Positions 8,395 to 16,409 of a DNA stretch of 64,000 bases are shown here, in pieces. This DNA comes from Bacteroidales bacterium. GTDB taxonomy: Bacteria > Bacteroidota > Bacteroidia > Bacteroidales > F082. The number at the start of each line of letters is the position of its first letter. The stretch's first letter is position 1. A program made the position numbers and the translations under genes. The stretch covers positions 153,517 through 217,516 of the forward strand of contig JAKSMU010000005.1 of the NCBI GenBank assembly GCA_024400455.1, written 5' to 3'. The notes under the pieces were generated by a model. That model ran no database searches. It had not been told where the DNA came from and was given only the letters and a program-made list of their open reading frames with translations.

Positions 8395-8470
8395 TCTTTG
8401 ACTCTTTGACAATTAGACTTTTAGACTCTTTGACCTTTGGACGCTTTGGACTTTTGAACAATTTTTGAAC
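8395..8470 (-). repeat. tandem 8-bp repeat array at the DMT permease start
   Basis: Read on the plus strand the units are TCTTTGAC, TCTTTGAC, AATTAGAC, TTTTAGAC, TCTTTGAC, CTTTGGAC, GCTTTGGAC, TTTTGAAC and AATTTTTGAAC. They end eight bases before the start codon of the minus-strand gene. Confidence 0.8.
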
Positions 8471-8495
8471 ATTTTTCTTTTCAATTTTTCACCCT

Positions 8496-9233
8496 TCACC
8501 AAACGTATTCCACTTCTTCCAAAAACAAGGCGTGAGCCGGAACGGATAATCCTGCCGAACAACGGTCTTTCAGTTCAACGACTCTACGGAAATCCTCCAA
8601 ACTCATTTTACCACGCCCGACCTCAAGCAAAGTACCCACGATAGCGCGAACCATATTGCGCAAAAAACGGTCAGCCTTGATGCGGAATACCAGCTGCCCA
8701 TCCTGTTCAAACCAACGGGCCTCCATGATTTTGCAATTGTTCGTTTTAACTTGCGTGTGCAGTTTTGAAAAACTCGTAAAGTCTTCGTATTCAAACAATA
8801 AATCAGCTGCCTGCTGCATCATTGCCACATCCAAATCACCATAAAGGTAATACGAATCCTGCGTATGGAAAGGATTTTTGGTGCGTGAAATATAGTAATG
8901 ATAGGTGCGCGAAACGGCATCGAAACGCGCATGAAGATTATCGTCAACCTGCCAAATCTTATAAATCACAATGTCGCCCGGCAAAAACAAATTGACCTGT
9001 TCCGTCAAATAAGCAACATCTGCAATTGGTTCCGCAACATCAAAATGCGCATAGTAATTGCGGGCATGGACCCCCGTATCGGTACGGCCACAACCTGTAA
9101 TGGCAATTTTCTGTCCAATCTTGAAACTCAGGCACTTTTCAAGTTCCTCTTGAATGCTATTTGATTGAGGCTGAATCTGATAACCATGATAATTGGTTCC
9201 ATTATAGGCAAGATGAATAAAATAACGTGGCAT
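8496..9233 (-). CDS. truA: tRNA pseudouridine synthase A
   Basis: The 245-residue enzyme isomerises uridines 38-40 in the anticodon arm of tRNAs. It has the TruA hallmarks: 'RYFIHLAYNGTNYHGYQ' at the N-terminus, the catalytic Asp in GCGRTDTGVHA near residue 52, 'FDAVSRTYHYYI' and the C-terminal 'FLRNMVRAIVGTLLEVGRG'. The length is normal for the family. It starts three bases after the stop of the DAACS gene upstream, so the two are probably co-transcribed. Confidence 0.96.
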   Translation of the reverse strand: MPRYFIHLAYNGTNYHGYQIQPQSNSIQEELEKCLSFKIGQKIAITGCGRTDTGVHARNYYAHFDVAEPIADVAYLTEQVNLFLPGDIVIYKIWQVDDNLHARFDAVSRTYHYYISRTKNPFHTQDSYYLYGDLDVAMMQQAADLLFEYEDFTSFSKLHTQVKTNNCKIMEARWFEQDGQLVFRIKADRFLRNMVRAIVGTLLEVGRGKMSLEDFRRVVELKDRCSAGLSVPAHALFLEEVEYVW

Positions 9234-9236
9234 AAC

Positions 9237-10463
9237 TTAATCTTTTTTTTGTTCGCTTTTTTGTTCATAACGAGCCATCACAACAGCACACGACGCATCG
9301 CCGGTAATACTCATCGTAGTGCGGGCCATGTCAATGATTCTATCGATGCCCGCCACAATGGCGACGCCTTCTATCGGAATGCCTGCTGAAGCAAACACCA
9401 TGGCCATCAAAGCCAACGAGCCGCCTGGAACACCTGGCGTACCAATAGATGCAATCGTTGCTGAAACAGCAATCGCAATATATTGCTGCAAACTTAAATC
9501 AATTCCACAGCATGTGGCAATGAAAACCGATGTCACGCCAAGATAGATTGCAACACCATCCATATTGATAGTGGCGCCAAGCGAAAGTACAAAATCGCCA
9601 ACATCTTTCGGAACACCGAGTTTTTGTGTGCATTTCATACTCACGGGCAACGTGGCCAATGATGAATCGCTGGAATAGGCAAACAACATGGCAGGAATCA
9701 TTTCCTTGAAAAACATCAAGGGACTCATCTTTCCCAACACCTTGACACACGAAGCATAGACAAAAACCGCATGGATTACAAAACAAAGATATGCCACGCC
9801 TATCAGGACAGCATACGAGCCCAAAACAGACGGTCCATTAACCGCAACAGCCGGGCACAACATGCAAAAAACACCAATCGGAGCCAAAGCCATAATGAAA
9901 CTCAAAATCTTCGTGACAATTTCATTAAGACTCACGATGACATCAGAAACCGGCTTTGCCTTCTCCCCTACTTTTACGATGGCAAAACCTATAAACAATG
10001 CAATTACAATGACTTGCATCATATTGGAAGTGGCCAAAGGCTCGAACATGTTCTTTGGGAAAATGTTTACGATTTGGTCCATAAGCGTGATGTGAGGAAC
10101 CTCTATCGAATTGCCGTCGCGCGGAATTTCGATGATTGGAAATACATTTTTCAACAATGTCGACAACAACAGACCTAAGGTAACGGCAAATATTGTCGTC
10201 AGCATGAAATACAGCAATGTACGAATGCCCAATCTGCCCAGTTTCGACACATCCTTCATATTGATAATGCCGCAAATAATGGAAAGCAGCACCAATGGAA
10301 CAACAATGAATTTCAGCAGATTAAGAAAAATAACGCCAATTGGCTGAATGTACTTCAACGCAACATCAACATGATTCTGCATCAGAAAACCAACAATAAA
10401 GCCGAGCACCAATGCAATCAGAATAAGCATGGTCAACGATGTTTTTTTTTTGAATCGTAACAT
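9237..10463 (-). CDS. DAACS-family dicarboxylate/amino acid:cation symporter
   Basis: The 408-residue carrier resembles GltP/DctA proteins: hairpin-1 motif 'SSDSSLATLPVSM', TM7 'INMDGVAIYLG' carrying the NMDG sodium-site motif, and TM8 'SITGDASCAVVMAR'. It should import an acidic amino acid or dicarboxylate with sodium or protons at the inner membrane. Initiation is placed at ATG 10463 (MLRFKKKT) because the promoter box at 10482-10489 excludes the longer in-frame start at 10502. truA follows three bases after its stop. Confidence 0.9.
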   Translation of the reverse strand: MLRFKKKTSLTMLILIALVLGFIVGFLMQNHVDVALKYIQPIGVIFLNLLKFIVVPLVLLSIICGIINMKDVSKLGRLGIRTLLYFMLTTIFAVTLGLLLSTLLKNVFPIIEIPRDGNSIEVPHITLMDQIVNIFPKNMFEPLATSNMMQVIVIALFIGFAIVKVGEKAKPVSDVIVSLNEIVTKILSFIMALAPIGVFCMLCPAVAVNGPSVLGSYAVLIGVAYLCFVIHAVFVYASCVKVLGKMSPLMFFKEMIPAMLFAYSSDSSLATLPVSMKCTQKLGVPKDVGDFVLSLGATINMDGVAIYLGVTSVFIATCCGIDLSLQQYIAIAVSATIASIGTPGVPGGSLALMAMVFASAGIPIEGVAIVAGIDRIIDMARTTMSITGDASCAVVMARYEQKSEQKKD

Positions 10464-10481
10464 AGCGATAAATTTATGACG

Positions 10482-10489
10482 CAAAATTA
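10482..10489 (-). promoter_or_regulatory. -7 box of the 9237-10463 gene
   Basis: TAATTTTG on the minus strand lies 18 bases upstream of ATG 10463; it decides the start codon. No clear -33 element is seen. Confidence 0.55.
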
Positions 10490-10502
10490 CTGAAAAAAAC
10501 AA

Positions 10503-11399
10503 TCATTTCTTCACCTTGTCGTGCCGCCACATTTGCCAGCTATTGAACAGATTTTGCCAAATTGAATAAAACGCAAGATACACGGAAGCCAATGGCAAAA
10601 GGTATGTGTTGGCAATCCAAATGCCCATAGCCGTGTTTTTCTGGCCCAACAGTTGTCCGCCGGCAATGGTGTCACCATATTTTCGTCCAAGCCATTTGCC
10701 AAAGCCAAACTGAATGGCGCAATAACACATCGAGGCTATAGCAAGAGCGACAATCACGCCAAAATTACCCTTCCCGTGCAAGAAAATGAAATCGATAGTC
10801 TGTCCCAAAGTGATGAACAAGGCCACTGACCATATATAAAACGAACAGCCCTTGAAACGGCTTAAAAAAACGTTCACTTTCGGGCAAAGCAAGTAAGAAA
10901 CCAAAGCAATGAAGAACGGTAAGCCTATTACAGAACCTATTTTCTTCAAAATCATAAAGAAAGACTGCCAAAACGGCAAATCCTGGTTTTCTCCGATAAA
11001 GGAAAAGATTATCGGGACAGCAACAGCCGTCATCAAATTCCCGACAATGGTATAAGTTGTTACTGTCTCGCGGTTTGCACCTAAAATGCAGGAAATCACG
11101 ACGACCGAAGCTGCAACAGGGCAAATCACGCCCACCAAAACACCTTGCGCCACGATTTCGCTAAACTGCAAGGCTTTGATAATGAAATAACTGCCCAAAC
11201 TCACCACAACCTGAAACAAAGCAAGCCACAAATCAAGCATTGAAGTCTTCAGCTTTTTCATGTCGACTGCCACGAAGTTCAGCAGTAATATAGTGAAAAT
11301 CAGGTATGGCACAATCACCTTAAACATAGCACAATACCTGTGGAAAATCAAACCTAAAACAATAGCTGTTGGAAGTACAAAATTGCGATATTTATTCAT
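10503..11399 (-). CDS. bile acid:sodium symporter (BASS) family transporter
   Basis: The 298-residue membrane protein has nine to ten hydrophobic helices and the BASS-like features 'GVICPVAASVVVISCILGANRETV' in the middle and 'GGQLLGQKNTAMGIWIANTYLLPLASV' near the end, the latter corresponding to the sodium-binding crossover region. Characterised relatives move bile acids, pantothenate, pyruvate or other organic anions with Na+; its own substrate is unknown. ATG 11399 is chosen because the promoter box at 11420-11427 lies within the longer reading frame. Confidence 0.8.
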   Translation of the reverse strand: MNKYRNFVLPTAIVLGLIFHRYCAMFKVIVPYLIFTILLLNFVAVDMKKLKTSMLDLWLALFQVVVSLGSYFIIKALQFSEIVAQGVLVGVICPVAASVVVISCILGANRETVTTYTIVGNLMTAVAVPIIFSFIGENQDLPFWQSFFMILKKIGSVIGLPFFIALVSYLLCPKVNVFLSRFKGCSFYIWSVALFITLGQTIDFIFLHGKGNFGVIVALAIASMCYCAIQFGFGKWLGRKYGDTIAGGQLLGQKNTAMGIWIANTYLLPLASVYLAFYSIWQNLFNSWQMWRHDKVKK

Positions 11400-11419
11400 A
11401 ACTATCAAAAAAGCGGCTG

Positions 11420-11427
11420 CAAATTTA
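11420..11427 (-). promoter_or_regulatory. -7 box of the BASS transporter gene
   Basis: TAAATTTG on the minus strand, 20 bases upstream of ATG 11399, back to back with the arginine deiminase promoter. Confidence 0.5.
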
Positions 11428-11448
11428 CGACGAAAAACAGCATTTTTG

Positions 11449-11479
11449 TTTGCATTACGGCAAAAAATGCCTAATTTTG
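11449..11479 (+). promoter_or_regulatory. promoter of arginine deiminase gene
   Basis: TTTG (11449-11452) and TAATTTTG (11472-11479) are separated by 19 bases. The inferred transcript begins near 11483, about 60 bases before ATG 11545, which rules out the longer in-frame start at 11260. Confidence 0.65.
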
Positions 11480-11544
11480 CACCGATATTTGAAGACGGGA
11501 AAACAATCAAGCCTGTCTCCCATTGTTTCACCAAAACAGTTTTT

Positions 11545-12804
11545 ATGGATTCAAATCCAATTCATGTCAGTGTTAATTCCGAAATCGGAAAACTTCAACA
11601 CGTATTAGTTCACACACCAGGCGCAGAACTTGAAAACATGACGCCTGAAAACGCACATAGCTTCCTGTATAGCGACATCCTTAACATGCAGGTTGCACAA
11701 AAAGAATATAGTTATTTTAAGAGAGTCCTTCAAAAAGTGACATGCGTTCATGAAATCGGTGATCTTCTGACCGACATCTTGACCAATGACAAAATCAAGG
11801 CCATTCTTGTAGACAGAATATGCAAAGCCGAAAACGTCGCATACCTTTCCAATTATCTCAAGGATCTGGAACCTGCCGAATTGTCGAGGCAACTCATTGA
11901 AGGTGTTTATTTCAAAGACATCTCATACATAAATAACGAAAAATTCACGCTTCAGCCTTTGGCCAACCTTTTCTTTATGCGCGATGCATCTTTCACCATG
12001 TTTGACGACCTGATGATCAGCAACATGGCCAGCAATGTCCGCGCCCGTGAATGCATAATCCTCGATGCCATCTACACATACCATCCGATGTTCGACGCGC
12101 AAGTCGTCAACCCTGCCGTCAAATATGCGACAAATACCATTGGAACAGTTGAAGGCGGTGATGTACAAATCATCCGCGACGACATCATCATCAGCGGTAT
12201 GGGCGCACGAACCAACATGCACGGCATCAATGCTTTGGTTGACCACTTGAAAACGAAGCCAGGCGTCAAGCACTTGATATTCCAGGAACTGCCATTACAA
12301 CCCGATTCATTCATCCACCTCGATATGGTGTTCACCATGCTGGATGTTGACAGGTGCATGGCATTCAAACCCGTTATTCAAAACTGCCAGTATAAGACCT
12401 TCCACATCACCATCGATGGACAAAAAGCATACGGTGAAGACGAGCACGACTTGATTTCCGCCTTGAACAAACTCAATGTTCCTGTCGAACCTATTTTCTG
12501 CGGTGGCGAGAAAGACTCTTACCATGGTCCTCGCGAACAATGGCATAGCGGTTGCAATTTCTTCTGCTTTGCTCCTGGCAAATTCCTTGGCTACGGACGA
12601 AACCAGCACACCATTCAAGCCATCAATGATGCAGGATTCAGTGTTGTTACCGCAGCTGATGTTGTCAACAACAAGGTCAACCTTGAAAAAATAAATAAAT
12701 GCGTCGTGGCATTTGAAGGCAACGAACTGTCACGCGGTGGCGGTGGCGCACGCTGTATGACCATGCCAGTTCAACGCATGGCTGTTGATTGGCAAGGCGC
12801 TTGA
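11545..12804 (+). CDS. arcA: arginine deiminase
   Basis: The 419-residue enzyme hydrolyses L-arginine to citrulline and ammonia. It shows the guanidino-group-modifying fold with the expected motifs: 'LPNLFF'-like 'LANLFFMRDASF' (substrate Asp), 'TVEGGDVQII', 'HLDMVFTMLD' (catalytic His), and the nucleophilic Cys404 in RGGGGARCMTMPV at the C-terminus. The length is typical. No ornithine carbamoyltransferase or carbamate kinase gene is nearby, so the rest of the arginine dihydrolase pathway must lie elsewhere or be absent. The phosphohexomutase gene starts one base after its stop. Confidence 0.94.
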   Translation: MDSNPIHVSVNSEIGKLQHVLVHTPGAELENMTPENAHSFLYSDILNMQVAQKEYSYFKRVLQKVTCVHEIGDLLTDILTNDKIKAILVDRICKAENVAYLSNYLKDLEPAELSRQLIEGVYFKDISYINNEKFTLQPLANLFFMRDASFTMFDDLMISNMASNVRARECIILDAIYTYHPMFDAQVVNPAVKYATNTIGTVEGGDVQIIRDDIIISGMGARTNMHGINALVDHLKTKPGVKHLIFQELPLQPDSFIHLDMVFTMLDVDRCMAFKPVIQNCQYKTFHITIDGQKAYGEDEHDLISALNKLNVPVEPIFCGGEKDSYHGPREQWHSGCNFFCFAPGKFLGYGRNQHTIQAINDAGFSVVTAADVVNNKVNLEKINKCVVAFEGNELSRGGGGARCMTMPVQRMAVDWQGA

Positions 12805-12805
12805 A

Positions 12806-14149
12806 ATGAAAGCATTCAAAGCATACGACATTCGCGGAGAATGGGGCACAGAACTGAATGAAGAAACCGCTTATAAAATCGGTTTCTTCATTCATAGGAT
12901 AATTGACGCTAAGACAATTCTTGTCGGTCGCGACATGCGCCTTTCTTCCGACACATTGTTCGAAGCACTAGCACAAGGCATAACCGACAGCGGTTGCCAT
13001 GTCGACGATTTAGGTTTAGCCACTACTCCACTTGTCTATTGGGCAACAGCAAAATACGGTTATGAGGCATCCATTCAGATTACGGCTTCTCACAACCCGA
13101 AAAACCATAACGGACTAAAAATTTCCGCAAAAGACGCTCTTCCGGTAGGTTATGAAACAGGACTGAAAAAATTAGAAGCCATTATCGAAAGCGACGAAAA
13201 ATGCATTCCTGTAACTGAAAAAGGAACCATCCGGCACATTGATGTTAAGCAGGATTACTTGGCTTTTCAGAAGCAGTTTTCGGGCAACACCGACAATCTT
13301 AACATTGCCATCGATTGCAGTAATGGCATGGCATCGATGTTTGTTCATGATCTATTTGGCAAGTGCAACTTCATCAACGACACGTTGGATGGTAATTTCC
13401 CGAATCACGAGCCCAACCCTCTGGAAGCCGAAAACCAACAGCAGATAAAAGAATTAGTGCTAGAAAAAAAATGCGACATCGGCTTGCTTTTTGACGGAGA
13501 TGCCGACCGCATTACTTTCATCGATGAAAAAGGGAACTTCATTTCTCCTGATTTGATAATTGCATTCTTAGGCAATTATTTCATTGGCGAGCAACATCAA
13601 AAGGGAATCGTACTTCAAGACATTAGAAGTTCCAGATCCATTCAGGAATATCTTGACCAATATCAGGCTAAAGTCGAAACCTGGCGCGTGGGTCGCGCGT
13701 ATGCCGCTTTAAAACTGCGCGAGTTGGACGGCGTCTATGGCGGCGAATTGGCCGGTCATTATTATTTCCGCGATTTCTATTATTCCGACTCTGCCCTCTT
13801 AGCCGCTTCCATCGTGTTACGGCTTCTCAACCGTTTCAAGCAAGAAGGCAAAACCATGAGTCAAATTATCTCCAAAATCACACCTTATTATAATAGCGGC
13901 GAAATCAACTTCAAGGTTGAAAACAAACAAGCCGTCATGGATGCTGTGCGCGACCATTTCACAAATATCGAAAAGCCAGAGCGTTTCCTCGATTTCGACG
14001 GCTATCGCCTTGACTATCATGATTGGTGGCTCAACATCCGTCCATCCAATACCGAACCTTATCTTCGCTTTCTTTGCGAAGCCAAAAGCGAAGATAAACT
14101 GAAAGAAATCATCAATGTTGTCACAAACATTTCACACAACATAAAATAA
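12806..14149 (+). CDS. phosphomannomutase/phosphoglucomutase
   Basis: The 447-residue alpha-D-phosphohexomutase interconverts hexose 1- and 6-phosphates, feeding GDP-mannose or UDP-glucose for envelope glycans. Motifs in order are 'FKAYDIRGEWG', the catalytic phosphoserine Ser95 in TASHNPKNHNGLK, the Mg2+ loop DGDADR, the sugar-binding 'YGGELAGHYYF' and the phosphate-binding RPSNTEP near the C-terminus. ATG 12806 directly follows the arcA stop with one base between, implying coupled translation; an in-frame TTG at 12785 is less likely. The Glu-Leu-Ala-Gly variant of the GEMSGH motif is the ManB/AlgC type. Confidence 0.93.
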   Translation: MKAFKAYDIRGEWGTELNEETAYKIGFFIHRIIDAKTILVGRDMRLSSDTLFEALAQGITDSGCHVDDLGLATTPLVYWATAKYGYEASIQITASHNPKNHNGLKISAKDALPVGYETGLKKLEAIIESDEKCIPVTEKGTIRHIDVKQDYLAFQKQFSGNTDNLNIAIDCSNGMASMFVHDLFGKCNFINDTLDGNFPNHEPNPLEAENQQQIKELVLEKKCDIGLLFDGDADRITFIDEKGNFISPDLIIAFLGNYFIGEQHQKGIVLQDIRSSRSIQEYLDQYQAKVETWRVGRAYAALKLRELDGVYGGELAGHYYFRDFYYSDSALLAASIVLRLLNRFKQEGKTMSQIISKITPYYNSGEINFKVENKQAVMDAVRDHFTNIEKPERFLDFDGYRLDYHDWWLNIRPSNTEPYLRFLCEAKSEDKLKEIINVVTNISHNIK

Positions 14150-14255
14150 TCCGATTTTTTCCACCGTTACACCAAGGCTTTGCATCGCGCTTGATTTTCA
14201 TCAAGTTACCGACTCCAGTCTTAGATTATAATGCCAATGACAAATTCGTCTGGCA

Positions 14256-14289
14256 TTGGCTCTAATTTTGAAAAAAAAGCGTATCTTTG
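14256..14289 (+). promoter_or_regulatory. promoter of the TPR lipoprotein gene
   Basis: TTG (14256-14258) and TATCTTTG (14282-14289) are separated by 23 bases; the -7 box is 17 bases from ATG 14307. Confidence 0.6.
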
Positions 14290-14306
14290 CAACAAATTAC
14301 AAAGAA

Positions 14307-14711
14307 ATGAAGAAATTGACATTGATACTCATAGGCATGCTTTTCATGTGCAGTTGCCAAGACATTGAGAAATCGAGAAACTATTTTGACGAAGGTGTCA
14401 ATCAAATGATGCGCAAAGGTGATTTTGCCGAAGCAGAAAAGGACTTCTCAAAAGCCATCAAGCACAACAAAAAAGACCCTGAATTATATTACTATAGAGC
14501 TTGTGCAAAATTCAATGCAAAGAAATACCAAGAAGCCATCCCAGATTTTGAGAAAGCCATCGAAATCAAGCCGGATTATGCCGATGCCTATTTCTCATTA
14601 GGCCGCACTTATAGTTGCATGCACAATAGCGATATGTCGTGCTATTATTACAAAATGGCCGAAAAATACGGACGGCCTAACCTGCACGATCTACTGAAAA
14701 ACTGCCCGTAA
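14307..14711 (+). CDS. TPR-repeat lipoprotein
   Basis: The 134-residue product has a lipoprotein signal peptide with Cys in 'MLFMCSCQD' and about two and a half tetratricopeptide repeats (from 'YFDEGVNQMMRKGDFAEAEKDFSKAI' through 'PELYYYRACAKFNAKKYQEAIPDFEKAIEIKPDYADAYFSLGRTY', split here as 'PELYYYRACAKFNAKKYQEA' and 'YADAYFSLGRTY'). TPRs mediate protein-protein contacts; the partner is unknown. ATG 14307 is preferred because the promoter box lies inside the longer frame. It is convergent with the next gene, one base apart. Confidence 0.8.
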   Translation: MKKLTLILIGMLFMCSCQDIEKSRNYFDEGVNQMMRKGDFAEAEKDFSKAIKHNKKDPELYYYRACAKFNAKKYQEAIPDFEKAIEIKPDYADAYFSLGRTYSCMHNSDMSCYYYKMAEKYGRPNLHDLLKNCP

Positions 14712-14712
14712 A

Positions 14713-15390
14713 TCACTCCTCAACGCCAAAAGTCTCAACGACAATCAAATCGCCATCTTCGTTGTAAGTCTTCCATTGGCCTGTTTTCTGACCATTTAAA
14801 TAACTGCCTTCTTCTTTCAAGGCTGTATTTGGGAAATAGGTCTTGGCAGGACCGTTCATCTGATTATGATGAAATTCACATTCCATCATCAGATAGCCTG
14901 AATCGAAGTATTGCCGGCATGCACCTTCCCTAATGCCAGCAACATATTGCGCCTCCTCGGCAACACGCTCCGTATCAGGATTATAAACACGCGACCACCC
15001 GTCGACTTTGCCATTTTTGTTGTCTTCAACCAAAACCAGTTTTCCGGTCTCTTTATCAAAATAACGCCACTCACCTTCCTTTTTCTGATTCACATAAGTG
15101 CCCATAGCAATCACTTTGCCATTCGCCGCAAAGGTCTGATTTTGGGCTTTCTCTCCCGACTTATCAAATTTATTCGTCGCTTTCAGATTGCCTTGTTCAT
15201 CAAAATAGCGGAATTCTCCCGTACATTTGTCGTTTTTAAACTGTCCCTCATAGCGTTTCTGACCATTGGGATAGAAATCGCACCACTTTCCTTGACGACG
15301 GCCCTTAGCATCAGTCTTATTGTAATCTTGTGAAAAACATGGACTTACTAGAAACAAAAGTCCAAAAACGAAAAATACAAGTCTCTTCAT
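14713..15390 (-). CDS. secreted YwqK/MORN-repeat-like protein
   Basis: The 225-residue product starts with a signal peptide (MKRLVFFVFGLLFLVSPCFS). The remainder consists of short repeats of the form 'G.W..Y...G.....G.Y..G...G', such as 'RRQGKWCDFYPNGQKRYEGQ', 'KEGEWRYFDKETGKLV' and 'KTGQWKTYNEDGDLI', typical of YwqK-family 'antitoxin' proteins and of MORN-type repeats. The family is common in Bacteroidetes as an exported protein of unknown role; the 'antitoxin' label has no support here because no toxin gene is adjacent. Start 15390 is chosen by the promoter at 15409-15416. Confidence 0.82.
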   Translation of the reverse strand: MKRLVFFVFGLLFLVSPCFSQDYNKTDAKGRRQGKWCDFYPNGQKRYEGQFKNDKCTGEFRYFDEQGNLKATNKFDKSGEKAQNQTFAANGKVIAMGTYVNQKKEGEWRYFDKETGKLVLVEDNKNGKVDGWSRVYNPDTERVAEEAQYVAGIREGACRQYFDSGYLMMECEFHHNQMNGPAKTYFPNTALKEEGSYLNGQKTGQWKTYNEDGDLIVVETFGVEE

Positions 15391-15400
15391 ATCGAAATAA

Positions 15401-15434
15401 TTTGGCTGCAAATTTAAAAAATAACGTAATTTTG
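15401..15434 (+). promoter_or_regulatory. promoter of recR
   Basis: TTTG (15401-15404) and TAATTTTG (15427-15434) are separated by 22 bases. Only 11 bases separate the -7 box from ATG 15446, so the leader must be very short. Confidence 0.65.
15409..15416 (-). promoter_or_regulatory. -7 box of the YwqK-like gene
   Basis: TAAATTTG on the minus strand, 18 bases upstream of ATG 15390, overlapping the recR promoter region. Confidence 0.5.
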
Positions 15435-15445
15435 CAGTAAATATT

Positions 15446-16054
15446 ATGGCAGAATACTCATCAATATTATTAGAAAACGCAGTTGAATCACTTTCAAAGC
15501 TGCCTGGAATAGGGAAGAAGACCGCATTAAGACTAGCCCTACATCTTTTGGGCGAAGATGCGACTGAAACCGAACAACTCGCCGATTCATTATTAAAAAT
15601 GAAGCACAACATCATGCTGTGCGAACGCTGTTTCAACATCAGCGACACAAAGGTCTGCTCCATTTGTTCCAACCCGCGACGCGATGAAAACACGCTTTGT
15701 GTTGTTGCCGACATGCGCGATGTACTTGCCATCGAAAGGACCGCCTCTTTCAACGGATTGTATCATGTGTTAGGCGGTGTCATCTGTCCAATCGAAGGCA
15801 TTGGGCCAAACAATTTGAAAATTGCGCAACTTGTAGAGCGTACGCATAAAGAGGAATTCAAGGAAATCATTCTGGCCCTGCCCGCCACCATCGAAGGCGA
15901 TACGACAAACTTCTATATTTTTCGTCAACTGAATGATTTTCAAGGTAAAATAACGGTCATTTCAAAAGGCATTGCAGTAGGTGACGCATTGGAATATGTC
16001 GACGAAGTGACCTTGGGACGGTCTATCATGAACAGGACTTTGTTCTCCAAATAG
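15446..16054 (+). CDS. recR: recombination mediator RecR
   Basis: The 202-residue protein acts with RecO (and RecF) to load RecA on single-stranded DNA at gaps. It has the N-terminal helix-hairpin-helix (SKLPGIGKKTALRLALHLL), the four-cysteine zinc finger (C-x2-C ... C-x2-C in 'LCERCFNISDTKVCSICSN'), and a Toprim domain beginning 'TLCVVADMRDVLAIERT' with 'YHVLGGVICPIEGIGP'. Length is standard. The start codon follows the promoter so closely that the mRNA is nearly leaderless. Confidence 0.96.
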   Translation: MAEYSSILLENAVESLSKLPGIGKKTALRLALHLLGEDATETEQLADSLLKMKHNIMLCERCFNISDTKVCSICSNPRRDENTLCVVADMRDVLAIERTASFNGLYHVLGGVICPIEGIGPNNLKIAQLVERTHKEEFKEIILALPATIEGDTTNFYIFRQLNDFQGKITVISKGIAVGDALEYVDEVTLGRSIMNRTLFSK

Positions 16055-16083
16055 AATAAACGAAAACAATTCGACGAACAATA

Positions 16084-16332
16084 TTACCCTTCCTCAAATT
16101 CATCAAACAGATTAAGTTGGTTTTCCGTCAGGTATAATTCCGGCGGAACTTCATACTCGTATGCAGTAATGAAGCGGGAAATATTTTTCTTGATTAGCTT
16201 AATGGGCGTCGTTTTCCTGGCCTTGCAATAATTTCGCAACGACTTATACTGACCTGCAGTTAACTTAAAGGTGACTGCATAATACTTATAGTTTCTGCGC
16301 TTACGCTTCCCTTTTCTTTTCCCATTATCCAT
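16084..16332 (-). CDS. small basic protein, ribbon-helix-helix-like
   Basis: The 82-residue product starts MDNGKRKGKRKRRNYK, a strongly basic leader, followed by 'YYAVTFKLTAGQYKSLRNYC' and 'TTPIKLIKKNISRFI', whose strand-helix-turn-helix pattern resembles RHH DNA-binding domains (MetJ/Arc type), and ends in an acidic tail (NLFDEFEEG). I do not recognise a named family. A DNA-binding role is inferred only from this pattern and charge. ATG 16332 is preferred over an in-frame TTG at 16356. It lies between recR and the sigma-54 regulator, and is convergent with recR. Confidence 0.6.
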   Translation of the reverse strand: MDNGKRKGKRKRRNYKYYAVTFKLTAGQYKSLRNYCKARKTTPIKLIKKNISRFITAYEYEVPPELYLTENQLNLFDEFEEG

Positions 16333-16409
16333 AACCACTTGATTTTTACGACACAAAATAAAGCATAATTATTCAAAAAAACAAGGAAAGATGGAAAAGA
16401 AACGAATCA

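Noticed and set aside
11260..11544. N-terminal extension of arginine deiminase
   Set aside because: It overlaps the divergent transporter gene and contains the promoter; arginine deiminase homologues do not have such an extension.
14713..15390. YwqK-like protein as part of a toxin-antitoxin pair
   Set aside because: The name is a database label; neighbours are a TPR lipoprotein and recR, with no toxin gene, and the protein is exported.
15391..15753. Long N-terminal extension of the YwqK-like gene on the - strand
   Set aside because: It overlaps recR on the other strand, and the signal peptide starts at 15390.
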